A DNA stretch of 64,000 nucleotides from Polynucleobacter necessarius (GCF_900096765.1 NZ_LT615228.1:812669-876668); one strand, 5' to 3'; shown: positions 8,772 through 23,828, counted from the stretch's first letter. Notes: generated by a model from the sequence alone, not told the origin. Numbers and translations are program-made.

Positions 8772-8815
8772 TCGCACTAATCTTGTGCGACGCAATAATG
8801 CACCCATGTGGTGAA
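8772..8815. promoter_or_regulatory. Two NtrC-like dyads before the transglutaminase operon
   Basis: GCAC-N7-GTGC lies at 8774-8788 within the longer dyad TCGCAC/GTGCGA. A second site GCAC-N7-GTGA lies at 8800-8814 (TGCACC/GGTGAA). They are 26 bp apart and match the known NtrC pattern GCAC-N7-GTGC, perfectly for the first and with one mismatch for the second. No clear sigma-54 -24/-12 element is seen, so control by NtrC is inferred. Confidence 0.45.
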
Positions 8816-8832
8816 CTTATAGACTTTGGAGC

Positions 8833-11800
8833 ATGTCTATCCATGCCGCCCTTCATCATGTTACTGAATATGACTATGACCGCCTGGTCGAACTAGGTCC
8901 GCAAGTAGTTCGATTGCGTCCAGCCCCACATTGTCGCAGTCATATTCTTTCTTACTCACTCAAGGTTGAGCCAAAAGGTCACTTTGTGAACTGGCAACAA
9001 GATCCTTACGCCAACTATCAGGCGCGTTTAGTGTCCCCCGAAAAAACTCAGAAGTTCAAAGTAACGGTAGATCTGGTTACCGAGATGGCGGTATACAACC
9101 CCTTTGATTTCTTTTTAGAGCCAGACGCAGAAAATTATCCATTTACCTATAACTCAGATCTTAAAAAAGAATTGCGCCCTTATCTCGGACGAATGCGCAA
9201 TGCGACCTTGAATCGGTATTTCAACTCAATTGATCGCGCGGAGATGCGCACGATTGATTTTTTAGTCAAACTCAATCAACAAGTTCAAAAAGATATTCAT
9301 TACCTCATTCGGATGGAGCCCGGTGTACAGACTCCAGAAGAAACCTTGGAGCTACGGAGTGGCTCATGCCGCGACTCTGCGTGGCTTATGGTCAATCTTT
9401 TACGTCTATGCGGCTTAGCTGCACGCTTTGTTTCTGGTTATCTAATTCAATTAAAGCCGGACGTTAAGGCGCTTGATGGCCCACCGAGGTAGATTTCACT
9501 GACTTGCACGCTTGGTGTGAAGTGTATCTTCCTGGCGCAGGCTGGATTGGCTTAGACCCTACCTCCGGTTTGTTTGCTGGCGAAGGCCATATTCCGGTTG
9601 CCTGCACGCCTGAGCCTTCAGGTGCAGCCCCGATAGAAGGTAGCGTCGATAAATGTGAGGTCGAATTTAAACACAGTATGGAAGTCACTCGTATTTATGA
9701 GTCTCCGCGCGTGACTAAACCCTAGACACCAGATCAGTGGGAAGCGATTGTTAATCTAGGACATCGAGTTGATCAAAAACTAGAGGCTGGCGATGTGCGC
9801 CTCACGATGGGCGGCGAACCAACTTTTGTATCGATCCATGGTCGTGATGAATGTGAGTGGAATGTAGATGCTTTAGGTCCTACCAAGCGTGGCTACGCAA
9901 CCGATTTAGTCGAACGACTGCGCAAGCAGTATGGCGAGGGTGGCTTCCTGCACTTTGGTCAAGGCAAATGGTACCCTGGAGAGCAATTACCCCGTTGGGC
10001 GCTTTCTATTTACTGGCGTGCTGATGGTCACCCGGTTTGGAAGAACCCGAAGCTTTTTGCTGATGAGCGTGATCCGATCCAGTACACCAATAAGGATGCT
10101 GAGAAATTTGTCTACACCCTCTCCAAAAAATTAGGTCTTGCGGATGAGTTTATCGAGCCTGCCTATGAAGATGTTTTCTATTACTTATGGCGTGAATCCA
10201 AACTTCCCGTCAATGTAGATCCTTTTAAATCCAACCTAGATGACGAGATGGAGCGTACTCGCCTAAAGCGGGTGTTTACGCAAAAACTCGATTCAGTCAT
10301 TGGTTATGTATTACCCATTGAGGCCAATCAAGGCCAACACTACTTCGATACCAATTGGAAGACGGGTCCTTGGTTCTATCGTGATGATCGACTCTATCTC
10401 TTACCAGGCGACTCTCCTATGGGTTATCGCCTGCCATTAGATTCCCTACCTTGGACAAACAAAGCCGATTACCCCTACATGATTAAGCAAGATCCCTTTG
10501 CTCCCAGACCACCGCTGCGATCCACTGCACCAGTGATTGGACAATATCCAAAATCTGGCAAAAATTCTACGGTACAGACCAGCGGCAATTCAGGATCTAT
10601 ATCCGGTAGCGGCAAAACTATTTGGAGTCAATCACAAGAGATTCGCTATCCACAACCTCAAGAATCTGCAGCTTGGATTACCCGTACCGCTTTGTGCGTC
10701 GAGACACGGGATCCTATGCGCTCGAACGGGCCTGATGCAGAGAATAAGTATGGCGGTAAAAATGGCGCGCTTTATGTGTTTATGCCGCCACTAGCGCGTC
10801 TTGAAGACTACCTCAACCTGCTAGAGGCTGTAGAGGCTACGGCTGAAGAATTACAGTTTCAAATTGTGATAGAGGGCTACCCTCCTCCACGTGACCTCGC
10901 CTCAAAATTCTTCAAGTCACGCCGGATCCAGGCGTCATTGAAGTCAATATTCATCCAGCGCATAACTGGAATGAATTAGTCGAGCACACTGAGTTTTTAT
11001 ACCAAGCTGCTTTTGAATCGCGCCTATCTGCAGAAAAATTCATGATCGATGGTCGTCATACTGGGACTGGTGGTGGAAATCACTTTGTCATGGGTGGCGC
11101 AACGCCAGTCGATAGCCCATTCCTGCGCAAGCCAGAACTCCTAGCAAGTTTGATTTTGTATTGGCACAATCACCCTAGTTTGAGCTATCTCTTTAGCGGC
11201 ATGTTCATTGGACCCACTAGCCAGGCTCCACGGGTGGATGAAGCGCGCAATGATCAACTCTATGAACTTGAGATTGCTCTAAAAGAGATGCATGAAAATC
11301 GCAAAAAGTATGGTGCCAGCATGCCACCATGGCTGGTCGATCGAACCTTACGCAATATCTTGATTGATGTTACTGGTAACACCCATCGGAGTGAGTTTTG
11401 TATCGACAAAATGTACTCCCCCGATAGCCAAACTGGTCGCTTAGGTTTACTTGAATTGCGCGCCTTTGAAATGCCGCCGCATGCACAGATGAGCATTGTT
11501 CAACAATTACTTATTCGCGCATTGATTGCTCGCTTTTGGAATGAGCCTTATCTAGCTCCGGCTACCCGCTGGGGCACTGAGCTGCATGATCGCTGCCTCT
11601 TGCCTACCTTCATCAAGATGGATTTTGATGATGTGATCGAAGAAGTGCAGCACCATGGTTATGATTTTAAGCCTGAGTGGTTTGCGCCACATCTCGAATT
11701 CCGCTTCCCCTTAATTGGCAAAGTACAAACAATGGGTACTGAAATTACCTTACGCAATGGTCTTGAACCATGGCATGTCATGGGTGAAGAAAGCACCGGT

Positions 11801-12253
11801 GGCGGTACGGCACGTTATGTAGATTCTTCAATCGAAAGGATTGAAGTGCGTGTCACTGGACTTAACCAAAGTCGTTACACCATCACTTGTAATGGTGTAG
11901 CTCTCCCCATGCAACCGACTGGTGTTGCTGGAGAATATGTTGCCGGTGTTCGCTTTAAGGCCTGGAATCCTCCATCGAGCTTGCACCCTAGCATTGGTGT
12001 TCATGCGCCGCTGGTGTTTGATGTCGTGGATACTTGGATGAAACGCTCGGTTGGCGGCTGTCAGTATCATGTCGCTCACCCTGGCGGACGCAACTACGAT
12101 ACCTTCCCAGTAAATGCATATGAGGCAGAGAGTCGCAGGCTTTCTCGTTTCTTCCGCATGGGCCATACACCCGGATTGCTTGAGGGTATTACAGCCAATA
12201 TTGACCTACCAGCCAGCAGGGAGTTTCCATTTACGCTGGATATGCGCCGATGA
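8833..12253 (+). pseudogene. Transglutaminase-like / DUF2126 protein, three lesions
   Basis: One gene of about 1,140 codons in four open pieces. It begins with a bacterial transglutaminase-like N-domain and core (SGSCRDSAWLMVNLLR catalytic cysteine segment; [19 protein letters not shown] histidine and aspartate segment), followed by a long DUF2126 region ([28 protein letters not shown]). Lesions: a one-base loss near 9483 (a reading of GPTEVDF is restored by adding one A), a TAG at 9723-9725 in an otherwise open frame, and a one-base loss near 10895 that shifts [18 protein letters not shown]. The natural end (TLDMRR) is kept. It is the first gene of the operon and is not expected to give a full protein. 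Confidence 0.9.
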
Positions 12254-14385
12254 GACAATAGGCTGTGGACTCTTCTCAAGCCAACCCTTTGAAATCTACA
12301 GCCCACCCCTCTCTGGTGGAGGAGGTTACGCGCCTAGCACCAAAAGCCAAAGAAGGTCACTTTGATGAATTACGCGGCAGCACTCCTGAACTTTTGCCGC
12401 ACTGGAAAACATTTTTTGAGCAATTAGAACCCTCAGGTCTTTCTGATTTAAATCAACGCACACTTGAACTCAATCGCCAAGTCCGAGATAACGGAATTAC
12501 CTACAACGTCTATGCAGATGAATATGGCCCGCAACGGCCTTGGTCGGTGGACTTATTTCCTCTAATCATTAGCCCTGACTCATGGCAAGAAATTCAATCT
12601 GGGGTATTGCAAAGAGCCAGATTATTAGAAAACATCATGAAGGATGTATACGGTCCTCAAATCTTGCTCCAAAAAGATGAGTTCTTAGATCCTTTGGAAT
12701 TACGCTCTGACTCCACATTGGGCATTCCGGGGCTGATGCAAGTCATTCGTGCGGGTAATGTCATCTTGGCTAACGCTCCTGGCTCTGCTTTTTTAGAATC
12801 TCCTGCTCTCCTAGGATTCTTGCCTGGCATCAGCGAATACCTACTAGGCGAACAGATTGAGTTGCCTGCAATGGATACTTGGTGGTGCGGAGAAAGGGCT
12901 GCATTAGAAGCAGCAATCCCCAATCTTAGCTACAGCGCCATCAAACCCACCTACCCAAACGGCACTGGCCATCCAAATTATGAATCTGCTTTAGGTGGTG
13001 AACTTACGCAGGCCCAACTCGATGAGTGGGTCGGCAGAATTACTCGCCAACCTGATGAACATACCGTACAAACCTATATTCCCTTAGCGCAAATGCCTAC
13101 TTGGCTCAATGCTTTTAATCTCAATGATGCTACCTTGATAGAGCCTCACTCTTATATGCTGAGGATATTTGCACTGAGCAATGGTCCAGATAGTTGGCAA
13201 GTATTGCCAGGTGGTCTAGCCCGTATTGCCGGTACTGACTCGGCAATTGCGTCTATGCAAAGAGGCGGTAGTAGCGCTGATGTCTGGGTACAAAGTAATC
13301 ACATCGATGCTAATACGGAGCATCAGGCTCAGCAAGCCCTACAAAACAAAGAATTGGTCATGCGCAAACGTATGGTGACCAGTCGCGCAGCTGAAAACTT
13401 ATATTGGTTTGGCCGCTATACCGAGCGCAGTGAAAATATTCTGCGTTTAGCAAAGTTATATTTAGAAAATATCAATAGCGAATACACTCCTTCTCGCTCG
13501 TTATGGACATGGCTTGAGCATCTTTGTCACCAATATGGCTTGGTGCCCGAGGGTGTACCAAGCAACTACGATCAAGGGGATATTCGTCACCGCATCTTTG
13601 AGAGAACGCTCATCAATTCGCTCAACGGCAGTGAAGGCATCACGAGCGTAGGCTTTAATCTCAACGCCATGAAACGTACCGCATCCAATGTTCGCGAAAG
13701 ACTCTCACCTGAACAATGGAGCACTATCAATTACTGCATTGAGAACTTCGGTCAAGATTGCCACAAAGCTAATACCTTCCATGACTTTTCGTCTTCATTA
13801 GCGATAGATGCCCTAAAGAAAGCTAGCAGCTCCTTAGCCGCCATTACTGGGGCCCAGACTGACCGGATGACGCGTGATGACGGTTGGCAACTGCTCTCTA
13901 TTGGTCGTCATATTGAACGTCTATCCATTTTAACGACGGTTTTAGACTCAGCGATCGAAATGGGCTTGCTCTTTAATCCAAATACAGACAGCTCGGGCTA
14001 CACAGCCCTTCTCAATATTTTTGATAGTACGATTACCTTTCACGCACAGCACCAGCAAAGTCGTGAAATCGCCCCACTAGTCAGCCTCTTAGTGCTCGAT
14101 AATGAAAACCCCCGTTCGCTTGCTTGGGTTAGCAAAGCGCTGCGAGCTAGATTATCCAAACTGGCTGGCACGGAGCGCAATAACCCTGATGAATTAACTC
14201 GCAGCGTTACCAAGCTTCAGGATTACGACTTAATCAAACTCTCCTGTACGGACGACTATGGTAATTTCTCAGAATTGAGAAACTGTTTGCATGCTGTCTC
14301 TCAATCAGCATGGAATGTTTCTGATGAAATCAGTGCGCGCTACTTTAATTTGATTCACTCCAATGAATACAGCGTCCAAATATAA
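12250..14385 (+). pseudogene. Circularly permuted ATP-grasp / alpha-E protein, internally deleted
   Basis: A 706-residue frame (GTG at 12265) joins a circularly permuted ATP-grasp domain (DUF404/407 type) to a C-terminal alpha-E (DUF403) domain starting near residue 370 (SRAAENLYWFGRYTERSENILRLAK). Family members of this fused form are, from memory, about 830-870 residues. Here the segment ending GPQILLQ (near residue 133) runs straight into DPLELRSDSTLG. About 140 residues that normally lie between, part of the ATP-grasp core, are missing without a frame change. An ATG at 12250, overlapping the previous stop, is in frame but meets TAG at 12259-12261, so the original start may also be lost. 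It is probably inactive. Confidence 0.7.
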
Positions 14386-14391
14386 GTATTG

Positions 14392-15328
14392 ATGACTATG
14401 TTGCTTGAAATCACCCACGACACCCATTACTCCTATGATCCTAGCGTAGAAATTGCGCAACATTTTGCCCATCTCAAACCTGCCTCCATGGCAAGTCAGC
14501 AAGTGTTGCAGTCTGCAATCGAAGTCAGCCCTAAACCAGCCTGGACAGAAGAGAATGTAGATAACTTTGGTAATGTTTGCACTTTTTTTTTCGCTCCAGA
14601 GTAGGCATAGCGAGCTTTCGATAGTTGCCAAGTCGCTTATTGAGACTGCTAGCGCAGTCAATATTGGCCCTAAACCACAAGAGACTCCAGCCTGGGAATT
14701 AGTGCGCGAGTATTTTCGCTATCACTCCAACACCAAATGGGATGCGGCTTCAGAGTTTTTATTCACCTCCCCTTTTATTGCATTACGCCCTGAATTTGCA
14801 GAATTTGCCAGAGCCAACTTTACAAGCGGTAGACCAATTCTGGAAGCGGCCATTGATCTCACACAGCGTATCTACGGTGAATTTCATTATGTCAGCAAGA
14901 GTACTGATATTGGCACGCCGGCACTTGAGGCTTTAGAGAAACGTGAAGGTGTTTGCCAAGACTTTGCACATATTCTCATCGCATCATTGCGAAGCATTGG
15001 TTTACCCGCCAAGTATATTAGCGGCTACATCCTGACAAACCCACCTCCCGGCCAAGCGCGCCTAATTGGCGGGGATGCCTCACACGCCTGGGTATCGACC
15101 TACGTGCCTAACATCGATGCGAATGGTCAACTATCTAAAGGATGGTGGTGCGATTTAGATCCAACCAACAATCGCTGGGGCTATGAAACTCCGGGGGAAG
15201 ACTACGTGCACCTCGCCCAAGGCAGAGACTATGCTGATGTATCCCCTATTCGAGGAGTGATACATGGTGGATCAGACCATACTTTAGATGTTGCTGTCAC
15301 TGTGATGCCCATCAATTCTGAAACTTGA
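14392..15328 (+). pseudogene. Transglutaminase-like protein, frameshifted at a T9 tract
   Basis: The third operon gene: an N-terminal beta domain (LLEITHDTHYSYDPSVEIAQ) and a transglutaminase core with the cysteine segment EGVCQDFAHILIASLR, the histidine in DASHAWVSTYVP and the aspartate in WWCDLDPTNNRWG. Reading passes from the first frame to the second at a run of nine T (14583-14591). Eight T would give a continuous frame (NVCTFFSLQSRHSELS). A single-base expansion therefore ends the first frame 13 bases later. Catalytic residues are otherwise intact. Rescue by slippage on the T tract cannot be excluded. Confidence 0.8.
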
Positions 15329-15406
15329 TTACTGCAGTGGCGAAAACAAGCTATTTATCAGTCAAAAACTGTCACAGAATGATTCTCCGGCTGAGCAAGC
15401 GAACAA

Positions 15407-17763
15407 TTATTTTTTCAACTTGGCTAATGCCATTGCCATTGCATTATTAATTGGGGCAGCCTGTCTTCTATCGTCTTGAGCTTTTCTGGGTTCAATAGAG
15501 TGAGGACGATTTGGGGCTTTTCGTTCTGGCCTTCCTTTTTGGCTCAGTTTGGGTGCTTCATCGGACAGCCGCATCGTTAATGCAATACGTTTACGCTTCT
15601 CATCCACTTCAAGCACCTTCACCTTCACTACCTGCCCTGCTTTTACAACAGAATGCGGGTCTTTAACAAAGGTATTCGACAGTGCGGAGATATGCACCAA
15701 ACCATCTTGGTGAACTCCAATATCCACAAAAGCTCCAAAGGCTGCGACATTGGTAACCACACCTTCCAAAATCATATCGACTTTCAGATCGCTTATTTGC
15801 TCAACACCGTCTTTGAATGTTGCGGTGGTAAATTCTGGGCGTGGGTCACGACCTGGTTTTTCTAATTCTTTCAGAATATCAGTAACAGTCGGTACGCCAA
15901 ACTGATCATCAGCATACTTTTCTGGAGAGAGTGACTTCAGTAGATTGCTATCCCCAATAACCTCTTTTACACCTTTCTTGATATCTTTCAGAATCTTTTC
16001 TACTAACGGATAGGATTCTGGATGAACCGCTGAGGCATCCAATGGATCTGGGCCATTCATGATGCGCAAGAATCCAGCGGCCTGCTCAAATGTCTTTTCA
16101 CCAAGACGCGGAACACTTTTCAGATCTGTTCTGGACTTAAAAATGCCTTTGCTATCGCGATAAGCAACAATACCCTCAGCTACCGTGCTCGACAAACCTG
16201 AAACTCTAGCTAGTAATGGCGCAGATGCTGTATTCACATCCACGCCAACCGCATTGACACAATCTTCCACCACAGCGACTAAGGATTTGGCTAACTGGGT
16301 CTGCATCACATCATGCTGATACTGACCTACGCCAATCGATTTGGGATCAATTTTCACTAACTCTGCCAGAGGATCTTGCAGTCTTCTCGCAATTGATACA
16401 GCGCCGCGTAAGGAGACATCCATGCCGGGCAATTCTTTTGAAGCATATTCCGATGCGGAGTAGACAGAAGCGCCCGCTTCTGAGACCACAATCTTGGTAA
16501 GACCTAATTCGGGTTTTGCTTTTATCAGATCTTGCGCCAGCTTATCCGTCTCGCGTGAAGCAGTTCCGTTGCCAATCGAAATTAAGGTAGCTTGATGCTT
16601 CTCAGCTAATTTTGCCAGCGTAACAAGTGATCCCACCCAGTCATTTTTGGGTTGATGCGGGTAAATTACATCGGTATCAACGACTTTTCCAGTTTCATCC
16701 ACAACGGCAACCTTTACACCAGTACGCATACCAGGATCTAAGCCAATGGTGACTCTAGGACCAGCAGGCGCCGCCAGGAGGAGATCTTTCAAATTGCGAG
16801 CAAAGACATTGATTGCCTCAGTTTCTGAGCGCTCGCGCAGCGCAGTCATCAGTTCTGACTCTAAATGTAATGAGCATTTAATACGCCAGGTCCAGCGCAC
16901 AGTGTCAGACAGCCAAGCATCGGCTTTTCGCCCCTCATTCTTAATTTTGAAATGATGAGCAATACGCATTTCACAAGGATTATGAGGTGAATCCCATTTC
17001 GGCTTTTCTTCTTCGCTATCAAGACGTAAAGTCACCATCAATATCTGTTCACGGCGACCCCTAAAAAGTGCTAGCGCTCGATGAGAGGGGATTGCTTTAA
17101 TGGGCTCCGAATAATCAAAGTAATCCGCAAACTTTTCACCTTCTTGCTCTTTGCCGGCAACCACTTTAGATTCGACGACACCATGATCCTGCAAATATGT
17201 TCTGAGCGAGTGCACCAGTGCAGCATCCTCAGCAAAGCGCTCCATCAAGATTTGGCGTGCGCCCTCTAAAGCCGCTTTGACATCGGGCACACCAGCGTTA
17301 TCGCCCTGCTCGGTTTTAAAGGCTTCTTTAATGTACTTCGCAGCCTCTACTTCTGGATCTAGATTTGGATTGGTGAGTAAATCATTTGCCAAGGGCTCGA
17401 GTCCAGCCTCAAAAGCAATCTGCGCTTTAGTTCTGCGCTTAGGTTTGTAGGGCAAATAAAGGTCTTCTAGGCGAGTCTTATCCTCGGCAAGCATGATGTC
17501 CTTGAGTAATTCTGGGGTCATCTTATCCTGCTCTTCAATTGAAGCTACGATAGTTTTGCGACGCTCTTCTAATTCGCGCAAATAAGTTAAGCGCTCTTCT
17601 AATTTTCGTAATTGGACATCATCCAAGCCTCCAGTAGCCTCTTTACGATAGCGAACGATGAAAGGAACAGAGCGCCTTCGTCCAATAGCGCAATAGCGGC
17701 GGCTACTTGATTGGGTTTGGCAGATAGTTCTTGGGCAAGACGTTGTTCAATTGATGGCAACAT
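15407..17763 (-). pseudogene. tex: Tex-family RNA-binding transcription accessory protein, frameshifted
   Basis: Tex is a multidomain nucleic-acid-binding protein (YqgF-like, HhH, S1). The ATG at 17761-17763 starts [17 protein letters not shown]. About 31 codons later, near 17670, one base is missing (restoring an A gives [17 protein letters not shown]). The remaining 739-residue frame holds the YqgF-like [19 protein letters not shown], the HhH region (VGQYQHDV...) and the C-terminal S1 domain ([28 protein letters not shown]). Restart at an internal codon would lose the conserved N-terminal helices. Tex is dispensable in several bacteria. It follows typA on the same strand. Confidence 0.85.
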
Positions 17764-17833
17764 GGATAGTGATTCTGTTTTTTCTATGTGTATTAGTGCT
17801 GATATTTTTTGAATATGTAATTCAGAGAAGAAC

Positions 17834-17857
17834 AAAAGCCACCCGGAGGTGACTTTT
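17834..17857 (-). terminator. Intrinsic terminator after typA
   Basis: On the minus strand AAAAGTCACC pairs with GGTGGCTTTT (10 bp with one G-U) around a TCCG loop, followed by a T-rich tail. It lies 20 bp beyond the typA stop and should end the rimP-typA transcript before tex. Confidence 0.75.
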
Positions 17858-17877
17858 GGATTGACACTTGAGTTTAC

Positions 17878-19695
17878 TTACTCGCGCGATGCTTTTTTGC
17901 GCTCATGCTCCTTGAGGTAACGCTTGCGAATACGAATGCTCTTAGGCGTGACTTCCACCAATTCATCATCATCAATAAACTCTACTGCGTATTCCAAGTT
18001 AATTGCAATTGGGGGAACCAAACGCACTGCTTCGTCAGTACCAGAGGCGCGAACGTTAGTTAATTGCTTGCCCTTAATGGGGTTCACAACCAAATCGTTA
18101 TCACGACTATGGATACCAATCACCATACCTTCGTACAAAGGATCGCCCGGGCTGACAAACATACGTCCACGGTCTTGTAATTTCCATAAAGCATAAGCAA
18201 CCGCTTCGCCATCGTCTTGGCTAATCAATACACCGTTGTGACGCTCGCCTAAGATACCCTCTTTAGCTGGGGCATAGGAATCAAATGTATGACTCATTAA
18301 GCCGTTACCGCGGGTCATCGTCATAAAGTCACCCTGAAAGCCGATCAAACCCCGAGCAGGAATTCGGTATTCAAGACGAGTACGACCTTTGCCGTCACTC
18401 ACCATATCAAGCAACTCACCCTTACGTCGACCTAAGTCTTCCATCACAGCACCTTGGGTGGTGTCTTCTACGTCAACCGTTAAATTCTCATAGGGCTCCA
18501 TCTTTACACCATTTTCTTCATGGAAAACTACGCGCGGACGAGAAACGGCCAATTCATAACCTTCACGACGCATAGTCTCTACCAAAATGGTGAGGTGCAA
18601 TTCACCACGACCTGATACCTCGAATACGGTATCGTCGTCAGTATCTTTTACGCGCAAAGCCATATTGGACTTTAATTCGCGATCCAAACGTTCACGAATT
18701 TGACGGCTAGTTACAAACTTACCTTCGCGACCTGCCAATGGGCTGGTATTCACCATGAAGTTCATGGTCAAGGTAGGCTCATCAATTTTGAGCATTGGCA
18801 AAGCTTCTGGGGTCTCTGGCGAACAAACCGTAGTGCCAATTGCTAAATCTTCAATACCGTTTATCAAGACGATGTCGCCTGCTTGAGCTTCATCTACTAA
18901 TTCACGCTCTAATCCGCGGAACTTCAGCACTTGGTTAATACGACCTTTCCGCTGAACTCCTTCTGGGCCGTCCATAAAGACGACATCCATGCCTGGTTTG
19001 ACGGTGCCACGGTTTACGCGGCCAACACCAATCTTACCAACGTAAGTGCTGTATTCAATCGAGGTGATTTGCAACTGCAAAGGGCCTTCTGGATTGTCGT
19101 CACGAACTGGAACATGCTTGAGAACTGTATCAAACAATGGGCGCATATCGCCTTCACGCACATCATCGGTCATGCCCGCATAGCCATTTAAACCAGAGGC
19201 ATAAACCACTGGGAAGTCCAACTGCTCTTCAGTGGCACCCAGTTTGTCGAACAACTCAAAGGTGGCATTAATTACGTAATCGGTTCGCGCACCCGGACGG
19301 TCAACTTTATTGATCACGACAATTGGCTTCAAGCCTAAAGCCAAGGCTTTTTTGGTTACAAAGCGTGTCTGTGGCATTGGCCCCTCAACTGCATCGACCA
19401 AGAGTAGTACACCATCAACCATAGATAGCACACGCTCTACTTCACCACCGAAGTCTGCGTGCCCTGGGGTATCAACGATATTGATATGGGTGCCATCATA
19501 TTCCACAGCACAGTTCTTAGACAAAATAGTAATGCCACGCTCTTTTTCCAAGTCATTAGAGTCCATGACACGTTCGGTCACTTTTTCATTGGAGCGGAAT
19601 GTGCCAGATTGGCGCAAGAGTTGGTCAACTAGGGTAGTTTTACCGTGGTCAACGTGGGCGATGATGGCAATGTTACGAAGTGCGCGTTTAGTCAT
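17878..19695 (-). CDS. typA: Ribosome-associated GTPase TypA/BipA
   Basis: A 605-residue translational GTPase of normal length that helps 50S assembly and stress adaptation. The P-loop [15 protein letters not shown] is at residues 13-27, with [15 protein letters not shown] and NKVDRPGAR further on. EF-G-like domains and the BipA-specific C-terminus ending in lysine-rich [16 protein letters not shown] follow. No lesion in more than 1.8 kb. It lies 55 bp after truB and precedes a terminator, so it closes the rimP operon. Confidence 0.95.
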   Translation of the reverse strand: MTKRALRNIAIIAHVDHGKTTLVDQLLRQSGTFRSNEKVTERVMDSNDLEKERGITILSKNCAVEYDGTHINIVDTPGHADFGGEVERVLSMVDGVLLLVDAVEGPMPQTRFVTKKALALGLKPIVVINKVDRPGARTDYVINATFELFDKLGATEEQLDFPVVYASGLNGYAGMTDDVREGDMRPLFDTVLKHVPVRDDNPEGPLQLQITSIEYSTYVGKIGVGRVNRGTVKPGMDVVFMDGPEGVQRKGRINQVLKFRGLERELVDEAQAGDIVLINGIEDLAIGTTVCSPETPEALPMLKIDEPTLTMNFMVNTSPLAGREGKFVTSRQIRERLDRELKSNMALRVKDTDDDTVFEVSGRGELHLTILVETMRREGYELAVSRPRVVFHEENGVKMEPYENLTVDVEDTTQGAVMEDLGRRKGELLDMVSDGKGRTRLEYRIPARGLIGFQGDFMTMTRGNGLMSHTFDSYAPAKEGILGERHNGVLISQDDGEAVAYALWKLQDRGRMFVSPGDPLYEGMVIGIHSRDNDLVVNPIKGKQLTNVRASGTDEAVRLVPPIAINLEYAVEFIDDDELVEVTPKSIRIRKRYLKEHERKKASRE

Positions 19696-19750
19696 GTGAA
19701 GCTTCTAAAGTTTAGGATCAGTAAAAGGGTTAGATGTAATTCGTTTAGGG

Positions 19751-20662
19751 TTAATGAGCCTGAGAAATCAGACGCTTTGGGTGTAAGACCCCAGAGCGCC
19801 AATCCGCAGTTCCAATAAAGTTATGTGGTGCAGCAGTGGCGCGATAAATACGTACTAATGCTTCGATCGAAGGCAGGCTCAAGGGAACTCGTTGGCCCAT
19901 TTCTAAGCGCTTCGCTTGCTGCTCGTCAACCGTTAAATGCGGCAAGGTCTGCAAAAGCGCATCGACTGGGAGAATATAGCTTGAACTATCGTGCAAGCCC
20001 TTTTGAATCGAATCCAGCGTAAAAGACTGCTCCAGCGTGAGGTGCCCAACTTCTGTACGGCGCAAGCCAACTAAATGGGCGCCACAAGCAAGCGCATTCC
20101 CGAGATCCTCAGCCAGCACACGAATGTAAGTGCCCTTGCTACAAGTGACCTCTAAGGTGGCCTGTGGCCACTGGATATTAATCCAACGAATTTGATGAAT
20201 GATGATATCTCGTGGTGTGCGCTCTAACTCGACGCCAGCCCGGGCATATTCATAAAGTGGTTTGCCATCACGCTTTAAAGCCGAGTACATGGGCGGCACT
20301 TGAGAAATCGAGCCTATAAATTGCGGCAAAAGTGCATCTAAGGTTTTTTGAATTGCTGCTTCATTTTCAAAACTAGGAAGTGAAAACTCCTCAATGACTA
20401 AGCCCTCAGCATCGCCGGTATCGGTACGAGATCCGAACTTGACTTGTGCCACGTAGGTTTTATCAGCTTCTAATAAATCCTGTGAGTATTTTGTGGCTTC
20501 ACCTAAGCAAATTGGTAATAGGCCAGTAGCCATCGAATCTAATGTTCCAGTGTGACCAGCCTTCTCAGCATTGAAGGCACGTTTGACAGCAGTAACTGCG
20601 CTCTGTGAACTCATTCCAGCGGGCTTATCAAGCAATACCACTCCGTCGATACGCGTGGACAT
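19751..20662 (-). CDS. truB: tRNA pseudouridine(55) synthase
   Basis: TruB makes pseudouridine 55 in the T-loop of tRNAs. MSTRIDGVVLLDKPAGMSS begins the protein, and the catalytic motif GHTGTLDSMATGLL follows around residue 40. A C-terminal PUA-like part ends the protein (303 residues). The ATG at 20660-20662 is chosen because it lies one base after the rbfA stop and gives the usual TruB N-terminus; a longer frame extends into rbfA. It is translationally coupled to rbfA. Confidence 0.93.
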   Translation of the reverse strand: MSTRIDGVVLLDKPAGMSSQSAVTAVKRAFNAEKAGHTGTLDSMATGLLPICLGEATKYSQDLLEADKTYVAQVKFGSRTDTGDAEGLVIEEFSLPSFENEAAIQKTLDALLPQFIGSISQVPPMYSALKRDGKPLYEYARAGVELERTPRDIIIHQIRWINIQWPQATLEVTCSKGTYIRVLAEDLGNALACGAHLVGLRRTEVGHLTLEQSFTLDSIQKGLHDSSSYILPVDALLQTLPHLTVDEQQAKRLEMGQRVPLSLPSIEALVRIYRATAAPHNFIGTADWRSGVLHPKRLISQAH

Positions 20663-20663
20663 G

Positions 20664-21041
20664 TTATTTATTCTCGTCCGCTTGATCGCTACGATCACTG
20701 TCAACCGCTTGATCGACCAATCGAGACATTTCTATACCGTGCTCCACAGAACTATCATAGTGAAAGTGCAAAGTAGGTACGGTATGAATGTGCAAGCGTT
20801 TAAACAATAAGGAGTGCAAATATCCCGCCTTTTCTTGAAGCGCTTTCAATGCATGCTCGGGCTCAGCACCCAAGACAGTAAAGAGCACTTTTGCATGAGC
20901 CAAGTCTGGTGAGAGCTCAATACTTTGCAGGGTAATCAAACCCAAGCTAGAACTGCGTAACTCACGCGGAATTAACTCGGCCAGGTCTCGCTGAATTTGA
21001 TCAGCAAGACGCTGGTTACGATGTGGGCTTGTCTTATGCAT
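20664..21041 (-). CDS. rbfA: Ribosome-binding factor A
   Basis: A 125-residue KH-like protein for 30S maturation and cold adaptation. The N-terminal [17 protein letters not shown] and the central [16 protein letters not shown] are typical. It lies 11 bp after infB and one base before truB in the conserved nusA-infB operon. Intact. Confidence 0.93.
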   Translation of the reverse strand: MHKTSPHRNQRLADQIQRDLAELIPRELRSSSLGLITLQSIELSPDLAHAKVLFTVLGAEPEHALKALQEKAGYLHSLLFKRLHIHTVPTLHFHYDSSVEHGIEMSRLVDQAVDSDRSDQADENK

Positions 21042-21052
21042 ACTAATCGTGC

Positions 21053-23815
<2,763 letters not shown>

Positions 23816-23828
23816 GCACTACTTCCTC

